NCBI GenBank assembly: GCA_002455655.1
Contig: DKLF01000118.1
Location: 4,644 to 38,831 of the forward strand
DNA: 34,188 nt
Source: Oscillibacter sp. UBA6647
GTDB taxonomy: Bacteria; Bacillota; Clostridia; Oscillospirales; Oscillospiraceae
Reading direction: 5' to 3'
Made by a program: the position numbers and the translations under genes. Shown piece after piece: positions 30,404-34,188 of the stretch. The notes under the pieces were generated by a model. The model saw only the letters and a list, made by a program, of their open reading frames with translations, had not been told where the DNA came from and made no database searches. How positions within the stretch are numbered: position 1 is the first letter of the stretch; every line of letters starts with the position of its first letter.

Positions 30404-31875
30404 CCGGAGTGGGACGGGAATCGGCCCGCGTCCTCAGTCATTTGGCGAATTTCGTCCGCAAGCGTGTCGGACGCCGCGCCGGGAGCCAGCCGCCAGCGCC
30501 AGTTTCCCGTCCCCGTTCCGGGGATGTTGACCCGGCCGGGGTCCCCCAGATAGTCCTGCATCTGGGCGATAAAGGTATTCGCCACGCTGGTCTGCCCCGC
30601 CAGCAGAAGTCTGCGACGAAAGTCCTCGCGACTCTCCGCACCCAGATACCGCTTGGCGTAGGCCAGTTCTTCTTTCGTAGGCTCCCATGCGGCAAGGGGC
30701 GCATTGTCGTGGGTCCCGGTGTAAAGAACGCACCCGGGGACGCAGTTGTGGGGCAGATAGCGGTTATCCGGCCCGGAAAAGGCAAATTCCAGTACCCGCA
30801 TCCCCGGAAGGCCCGATTCCGCCAGCAGATTTTCCACATCCGGGGTCAAAAGGCCCAAATCCTCCGCCACAAACCGAAGGTTGGGAAACCAGCTTGTGAG
30901 TACGCCCACCAGCGCCATGCCCGGGCCCAGCTCCCAATGTCCTTCCCTGGCGGAGACAGCCCCCGCGGGAACAGCCCAATAGCTTGCCAGCGCCCGAAAA
31001 TGGTCGATTCGGATGGCGTCGAACAGCGCACCTGCCCGCTCCACCCGGCGAATCCACCAGCCAAAGCCGTCGGCGCGCATGCGGCCCCAGTCGTACAGCG
31101 GGTTGCCCCAAAGCTGGCCCTCGGCGGAAAAATAGTCCGGCGGAACGCCCGCGACGGCGGCAGGGCGGCCCTCTTTGTCCAGCAAAAACTGCTCCCGTTC
31201 CGCCCACACGTCAGCCGAGTCCAGCGACACGTAAATGGGCAGGTCGCCAAGAATTTTTACGTTTAGCCCATTGGCAAAGGACTTCAGCGCGTTCCACTGC
31301 TCCGAAAACACCCGCTGGACCCAGACTTGATAGTCACAGTCCTCCCGATGCATCTCCCGCCAGCGGGCGATGGCCAACCCTTCGTGGCGGCGCAGGCTCT
31401 CCTCCGGCCACTCGTACCACGGAAGTCCCCCCAGCGCGTCCTTCACGGACTGATACACCGCGTAGTCCTTAAGCCATGGCTGACAGGCAGTAAACTCTGC
31501 CATGCGTTCCCGCCTATCTCCGTCCCGGTCGAAGGCCAGACGCAGCAGACGGCGGCGGTCTGCATTCACAGCGGGATAGTCCACTTCTTTCCCGTCGCCC
31601 GGAGCGGCGGAGGCCAATTCCTCCGCTGTCAGTAATCCTTCCTCCGCCAGCAGCTCTAAATCGATAAACGCCGAATTTCCCGCATGGGCAGAGGCGCTTT
31701 GATAGGGGGAGTCCCCGCTCCCCACCGGGCCCACGGGCAAAATTTGCCACCAAGTCTGGCCCGCGCGGTGGAGGAACCGCACAAATTCTCGGGCACTTTC
31801 GCCCAGAGCGCCCACGCCGTAGGGCGAGGGCAGGGAAAAAACCGGCAGCAGAATGCCTGCGGTGCGCTGCGGCAT
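30400..31875 (-). CDS. malQ: 4-alpha-glucanotransferase (amylomaltase)
   Basis: A 491-residue GH77 enzyme that transfers alpha-1,4-glucan segments between maltodextrins and releases glucose, in cytosolic glycogen/starch use. The N-terminus RTAGILLPVFSLPSPYGVGALG and WWQILPVGPVGSGDSPYQS are family hallmarks. Catalytic blocks are IRIDHFRALASYW (nucleophile Asp), RFVAEDLG (acid/base Glu) and YTGTHDN (transition-state Asp). The ATG has GAGGA 7 bases before it. It follows lrgB on the same strand after 70 bases. It is not obviously related to its neighbours, and no other glycogen gene is present. Complete gene. Confidence 0.96.
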   Translation of the reverse strand: MPQRTAGILLPVFSLPSPYGVGALGESAREFVRFLHRAGQTWWQILPVGPVGSGDSPYQSASAHAGNSAFIDLELLAEEGLLTAEELASAAPGDGKEVDYPAVNADRRRLLRLAFDRDGDRRERMAEFTACQPWLKDYAVYQSVKDALGGLPWYEWPEESLRRHEGLAIARWREMHREDCDYQVWVQRVFSEQWNALKSFANGLNVKILGDLPIYVSLDSADVWAEREQFLLDKEGRPAAVAGVPPDYFSAEGQLWGNPLYDWGRMRADGFGWWIRRVERAGALFDAIRIDHFRALASYWAVPAGAVSAREGHWELGPGMALVGVLTSWFPNLRFVAEDLGLLTPDVENLLAESGLPGMRVLEFAFSGPDNRYLPHNCVPGCVLYTGTHDNAPLAAWEPTKEELAYAKRYLGAESREDFRRRLLLAGQTSVANTFIAQMQDYLGDPGRVNIPGTGTGNWRWRLAPGAASDTLADEIRQMTEDAGRFPSHSG

Positions 31876-31902
31876 GAAGCATTCCTCGCTTTCCCTTCAA
31901 AT

Positions 31903-31919
31903 CCGCCGCTTTACGGCGG
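31903..31919 (-). terminator. Small hairpin between lrgB and malQ
   Basis: CCGCCG and CGGCGG (31903-31908, 31914-31919) form a 6-bp stem with a 5-base loop, followed on the minus strand by ATTTGAAG. It may be a weak terminator after lrgB; the U-run is poor. Confidence 0.4.
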
Positions 31920-31945
31920 GCAATATTTTGCTTAGAAGCGCTGCT

Positions 31946-32635
31946 TCAGGGCAGCAGGCCAAACAGCAGCGACAGCAGGGAGGTAATCAGCCCGCAAAGG
32001 CCGATGGCAAGGCCACTCATGGCCCCCTCTGTCTCGCCGATTTCCAGTGCCTTGGCAGTGCCAACGGCATGGCTGCACGCGCCGATGCCCAGCCCCGCCG
32101 CCATTGGATTGCGCACGCGGAACACGCGAATCAGCAGCGGCGCCACCAGATTTCCCAGAATCCCGGTGAACACCACCGCGGCAGCAGCCACGGGAACAAG
32201 GCCCCCGTTCCCCTCCGCCACCGCAGCGGCAATGGGCATGGTGACGGACTTGGGCAGCAGAGACATCACCATTTCCCGGTTCAGCCCGAACAGGCGGGAA
32301 AGTCCGTAGATACAGACAATTGAGGTCATCGCTCCCGCCGCGCACCCTGCCAGAACCGGCAGCCAATATGTTTTCAAAAGATCCTTTTTCGTGTAAATGG
32401 AAACCGCCAGGCAGGCCGTGGCAGGCCCCAGAAACAGATTGATCAGGCTGCCGCCCACATAGTAATTTTTATAAGGTATGTGAAACACCGTCAGTGTGAG
32501 AATCACCAGCGCCACGGCAATCAGCATTCCGTTGCAGTAGGCCCTGTTCACCTTTTTCTGAATGGACATGCCCACCCAGTACGCAAGAATACTCAGCGTC
32601 ACGCCAAAAAACGGAGACGCGGTCAACTCCATCAT
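31946..32635 (-). CDS. lrgB: LrgB/CidB-family membrane protein
   Basis: A 229-residue polytopic membrane protein of the LrgB family, partner of LrgA. In other Firmicutes the pair affects murein hydrolase activity, programmed lysis and, in some species, pyruvate or glycolate transport. Family features include ILAYWVGMSIQKK near the N-terminus, FLGPATACLAVSIY near 88-101 and LLPKSVTMPIAAAVAE near 145-160. GIGACSHAVGTAKALEIGETEGAMSGLAIGL follows towards the C-terminus. It begins with a tandem ATG-ATG. The first ATG overlaps the lrgA stop by four bases, and GGAGGA lies just upstream, so translation is coupled to lrgA. Identification is firm, function in this organism is open. Confidence 0.94.
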   Translation of the reverse strand: MMELTASPFFGVTLSILAYWVGMSIQKKVNRAYCNGMLIAVALVILTLTVFHIPYKNYYVGGSLINLFLGPATACLAVSIYTKKDLLKTYWLPVLAGCAAGAMTSIVCIYGLSRLFGLNREMVMSLLPKSVTMPIAAAVAEGNGGLVPVAAAAVVFTGILGNLVAPLLIRVFRVRNPMAAGLGIGACSHAVGTAKALEIGETEGAMSGLAIGLCGLITSLLSLLFGLLP

Positions 32636-32994
32636 TTCCCGTTCCTCCTGTCAATCAGTTTCATGGTCAGCGTCACTGCCCAGACGGTGGCGGCAAAGGT
32701 GGCAACCAGACTCACCACGCAGATCACCACAAAGGCCACTCCGTTTGCAAGAATCACATCTGTATACTGCATGATGCCCGTTGCCACGGGAATAAAAAAG
32801 AAGGGCAGGTTTCCCAGCAGAAAATCGGACTTTTCCTGCACATGGTCCACCCGCACCACCCCCACCAGCAGCAGCGCCAGCAGCAGTATCAGCGCGATCA
32901 CGCTGGCGGGAAAGGTGATGGGAAGCAGCTTTTCGATCAGCGCGCCCGCCCAGCACAGGCCGAACAATATGCCCACCTGCTTTAAAATCTTCAT
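32632..32994 (-). CDS. lrgA: LrgA/CidA-family holin-like membrane protein
   Basis: A 120-residue membrane protein with four hydrophobic segments, the normal LrgA/CidA size. The FGLCWAGALIEKLLPITFPASVIALILLLALLL stretch and the VQEKSDFLLGNLPFFFIPVATGIMQY block are characteristic. LrgA proteins resemble phage holins. The open frame extends 56 codons upstream but through the promoter, so the ATG at 32994 preceded by GAGAGGAC is the start. It is the first gene of an lrgA-lrgB operon. No LytS/LytR two-component genes are in the window. Confidence 0.92.
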   Translation of the reverse strand: MKILKQVGILFGLCWAGALIEKLLPITFPASVIALILLLALLLVGVVRVDHVQEKSDFLLGNLPFFFIPVATGIMQYTDVILANGVAFVVICVVSLVATFAATVWAVTLTMKLIDRRNGK

Positions 32995-33030
32995 AGTCTC
33001 GTCCTCTCTGTTCTTTATCGCAATGAATTT

Positions 33031-33060
33031 ATCATACAGCCGTGCCCGCAAAAAAGTCAA
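33031..33060 (-). promoter_or_regulatory. Promoter of lrgA-lrgB
   Basis: On the minus strand TTGACT (33060-33055) and TATGAT (33036-33031) are 18 bases apart, about 37 bases before the lrgA ATG. Confidence 0.75.
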
Positions 33061-33194
33061 ACAAAACCCTGCCCCCCGCTGCATTTTCGGCAAACGGCAC
33101 AGCCAGCCGCCGCCACAGGCCGATGCTTCGTATCTTTTGACACAGTTCAGGCCGCCGTGCACCTGTTGTTTACACGTTTTTCATAATTTTACAC
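33061..33194. other. Divergent intergenic region between lrgA and the phospholipase gene
   Basis: No gene is supported in this stretch. It holds a GC-rich half near lrgA, then an AT-rich half with TTGACACAG near 33138 and TTTACACG near 33171. These lack a matching -10 box at proper spacing. Confidence 0.4.
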
Positions 33195-33224
33195 TTGCAA
33201 TTTCGGCAATTGCCGTGATATAGT
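33195..33224 (+). promoter_or_regulatory. Promoter of the phospholipase gene with palindromic spacer
   Basis: TTGCAA (33195-33200) and TATAGT (33219-33224) are 18 bases apart, with TGA just before the -10 giving an extended TGn element. The spacer contains the perfect palindrome CGGCAATTGCCG (33204-33215), a possible operator. Confidence 0.65.
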
Positions 33225-33282
33225 AAAGACACTTTTCAGAGGGTGCGGCGCACTGCCGCAGACCCCCGATCGGAGGTGCTCT

Positions 33283-33879
33283 TTGCAAAAACGCAGCCAC
33301 AAGCTTTTGGCCTCCACTCTTTTGGAATCACAGAACGGATTTCAGCGCAGGCGCTTTGAGCTTGCTTTTCTGTTCGGTTCCTTTCAGCCGGACTGCAACC
33401 CCCTCTCCTATATGAAGGGCTCCATCCGCAGCCACAAGCTGCGCGGACATAATTATACGAATTCCGACCAGTATATTGCCCGCCGGATCGTCCGGCTCCA
33501 GCGCCGCGAAAAAAGCTGGACCTGCTGGCAGTATTACACGCTGGGAAAGCTGACCCACTATCTGGCGGACGCATTTACCTATCCCCACAACGAGCATTAT
33601 CCCGACTCTCTTCTTGAGCATCACCGGTATGAAGACGCACTGCGGGAATATCTGTGCGCTTATCTGAGCGAGGAGGGCCTTGACGCCTCTTTCTCTGCCG
33701 GACACGAGCTGAACGATTGCCTGCTAGAGCTTCATCGGCAGTATATGGACCAGCAGTCGGACCTGAACCGGGACGTGCGCTATATCACGCAGGCCACGGC
33801 GCTTTTGATGAGCAGCGTTCCGCCCCAGCTTATTCCCGAAATGCGCGCCCTGCCTCAGCCTGTTCCAGCCCGAATTTAA
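33283..33879 (+). CDS. Zinc-dependent phospholipase C family protein
   Basis: A 198-residue protein resembling the zinc-dependent phospholipase C/S1-P1 nuclease fold seen in many Clostridia. Histidines and aspartates typical of the trinuclear zinc site are visible: FGSFQPDCNPLSYMKGS (Asp37), the HKLRGHN pair (His51, His56), LGKLTHYLADAFTYPHNEHY (His92, Asp96, His102, His105) and the EHHRYE pair (His113, His114). There is no signal peptide, unlike the secreted clostridial toxins, so it probably acts inside the cell; its substrate is unknown. The start is a TTG with a strong GGAGGTG site 5 bases upstream; no ATG fits. It is divergent from lrgA. Confidence 0.83.
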   Translation: MQKRSHKLLASTLLESQNGFQRRRFELAFLFGSFQPDCNPLSYMKGSIRSHKLRGHNYTNSDQYIARRIVRLQRREKSWTCWQYYTLGKLTHYLADAFTYPHNEHYPDSLLEHHRYEDALREYLCAYLSEEGLDASFSAGHELNDCLLELHRQYMDQQSDLNRDVRYITQATALLMSSVPPQLIPEMRALPQPVPARI

Positions 33880-33952
33880 TCAATCTTCCAAATACCATCG
33901 GATGTTTTTTGATTATTTGGGCATTTTGCCTCTGTTCTTTTTTCAAAGGGCG

Positions 33953-33961
33953 TGGTATGCT
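33953..33961 (+). promoter_or_regulatory. Candidate extended -10 promoter for the leader peptide
   Basis: TGGTATGCT is an extended -10 element (TGn-TATGCT), with a weak -35 TGTTCT at 33933-33938, 17 bases upstream. It lies 37 bases before the leader-peptide start. The region from 33880 to here is AT-rich with runs of T and has no other recognisable gene. Confidence 0.5.
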
Positions 33962-33998
33962 TTCAGTAATTTAAAGTATGACAACAAGGAGACAATGA

Positions 33999-34103
33999 AT
34001 GTCTATACGTGCACTCACAGCCGAATACCGCTACTTTAGCTTTACCTACTTTTATGGTAAGGCTTATTTTGGTTGGGCTGAAAACGAGTGTGTGTGTGGC
34101 TGA
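33999..34103 (+). CDS. Aromatic-residue-rich leader peptide (attenuation control)
   Basis: A 34-residue peptide starting MSIRALTAEY and ending NECVCG. It has ATG at 33999 with AAGGAG 7 bases upstream and TGA at 34101. Between residues 10 and 26 it holds five Tyr, four Phe and one Trp (Tyr10, Tyr12, Phe13, Phe15, Tyr17, Phe18, Tyr19, Tyr23, Phe24, Trp26). Nothing else in the window is so enriched. A perfect terminator with a T6 run begins 29 bases after its stop, and an AAGGAGG site for a next gene follows. This is the layout of amino-acid-responsive attenuators such as pheL or trpL. The regulated gene is outside the window; an aromatic-amino-acid biosynthesis enzyme is expected. Confidence 0.82.
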   Translation: MSIRALTAEYRYFSFTYFYGKAYFGWAENECVCG

Positions 34104-34132
34104 TATTGTCGGACCCATATCAGTACATAAAC

Positions 34133-34165
34133 GACCCGCAGCCTAATCGGCTGCGGGTCTTTTTT
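34133..34165 (+). terminator. Attenuator terminator after the aromatic leader peptide
   Basis: GACCCGCAGCC (34133-34143) pairs perfectly with GGCTGCGGGTC (34149-34159) around TAATC and is followed by TTTTTT. CAGCC in its 5' arm could alternatively pair with GGCTG at 34076-34080 or 34098-34102, and CAGCC at 34018-34022 could mask those. That gives the overlapping 1:2, 2:3 and 3:4 pairings of a classical attenuator. A CTGATAT/ATATCAG hairpin spans 34100-34122. Pairings were found by eye, not folded. Confidence 0.88.
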
Positions 34166-34176
34166 GTACCAATTTT

Positions 34177-34188
34177 AAGGAGGAACCC
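34177..34188 (+). promoter_or_regulatory. Ribosome binding site of a gene beyond the window
   Basis: AAGGAGG (34177-34183) lies 12 bases after the attenuator U-run at the very end of the window. A start codon is expected within about ten bases past the edge. This is the gene the leader peptide should control. Confidence 0.75.

Noticed and set aside
33995..34039. Alternative 14-codon frame starting MNVYTCTHS at the leader-peptide site
   Set aside because: Its ATG lies only 3 bases after AAGGAG, a poor spacing. It lacks the aromatic run, while the frame at 33999 has ideal spacing.

Overview
The window looks like a chromosomal segment of a GC-rich anaerobic Firmicute, most likely a gut Clostridium of the Oscillospiraceae type (Oscillibacter/Flavonifractor-like). 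The basis is the mix of GC-rich coding with strong A/G-rich ribosome binding sites, sigma-A-type promoters in AT-rich gaps, a UPF0371/DUF1846 protein, a TM1266-family regulator, a TRAP-fed sugar-acid operon ending in a KDPG aldolase with an extra C-terminal domain, and an lrgAB pair. The taxon is an inference from gene content. No rRNA, tRNA, CRISPR array, insertion sequence or phage gene was seen.

Layout. (1) 1-2953, minus strand: purA then purB, the two adenylosuccinate enzymes, from one clear promoter. (2) 3225-7656, plus strand: a DUF1846 protein, the transcription accessory protein Tex and a small HExxH metallopeptidase, closed by a terminator. (3) 7777-21110, plus strand: a sugar-acid catabolic locus. 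A GntR/FCD regulator is followed by a three-gene TRAP transporter (dctPQM), a KduI/IolB-type isomerase, two near-identical KduD-type dehydrogenases flanking a mannonate-dehydratase-like enolase-superfamily enzyme, a D-2-hydroxyacid dehydrogenase, an Eda aldolase fusion, KDG kinase, an HIT protein and an IlvD/Edd-type dehydratase. The enzymes converge on 2-keto-3-deoxygluconate (KDG), then KDPG, then pyruvate plus glyceraldehyde 3-phosphate. A shared TTTGTCTG-type motif at three places in this locus is a candidate operator for the GntR protein. (4) 21159-23264: mtnA and deoD, which together could phosphorolyse a nucleoside and isomerise the released sugar 1-phosphate. (5) 23389-27324: argG-argH-argF behind a promoter overlapped by a near-consensus ARG box. 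(6) 27500-30403, minus strand: a TM1266-family regulator and an NMT1/SsuA-type ABC transporter (lipoprotein, permease, ATPase) behind a leader RNA with mutually exclusive terminator and antiterminator. (7) 30400-32994, minus strand: malQ, lrgB and lrgA. (8) 33195-34188, plus strand: a zinc-dependent phospholipase C-like protein, then a 34-codon leader peptide packed with Tyr, Phe and Trp codons, a textbook terminator and the ribosome binding site of a gene beyond the window.

The two most interesting items are regulatory RNAs: the aromatic-residue-rich leader peptide with attenuator at the right edge (33999-34165), and the unassigned terminator/antiterminator leader in front of the TM1266-ABC operon (30206-30370). 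The regulator and catabolic locus in region 3, with its paralogous dehydrogenases and two unrelated dehydratases, is the most interesting metabolic unit.
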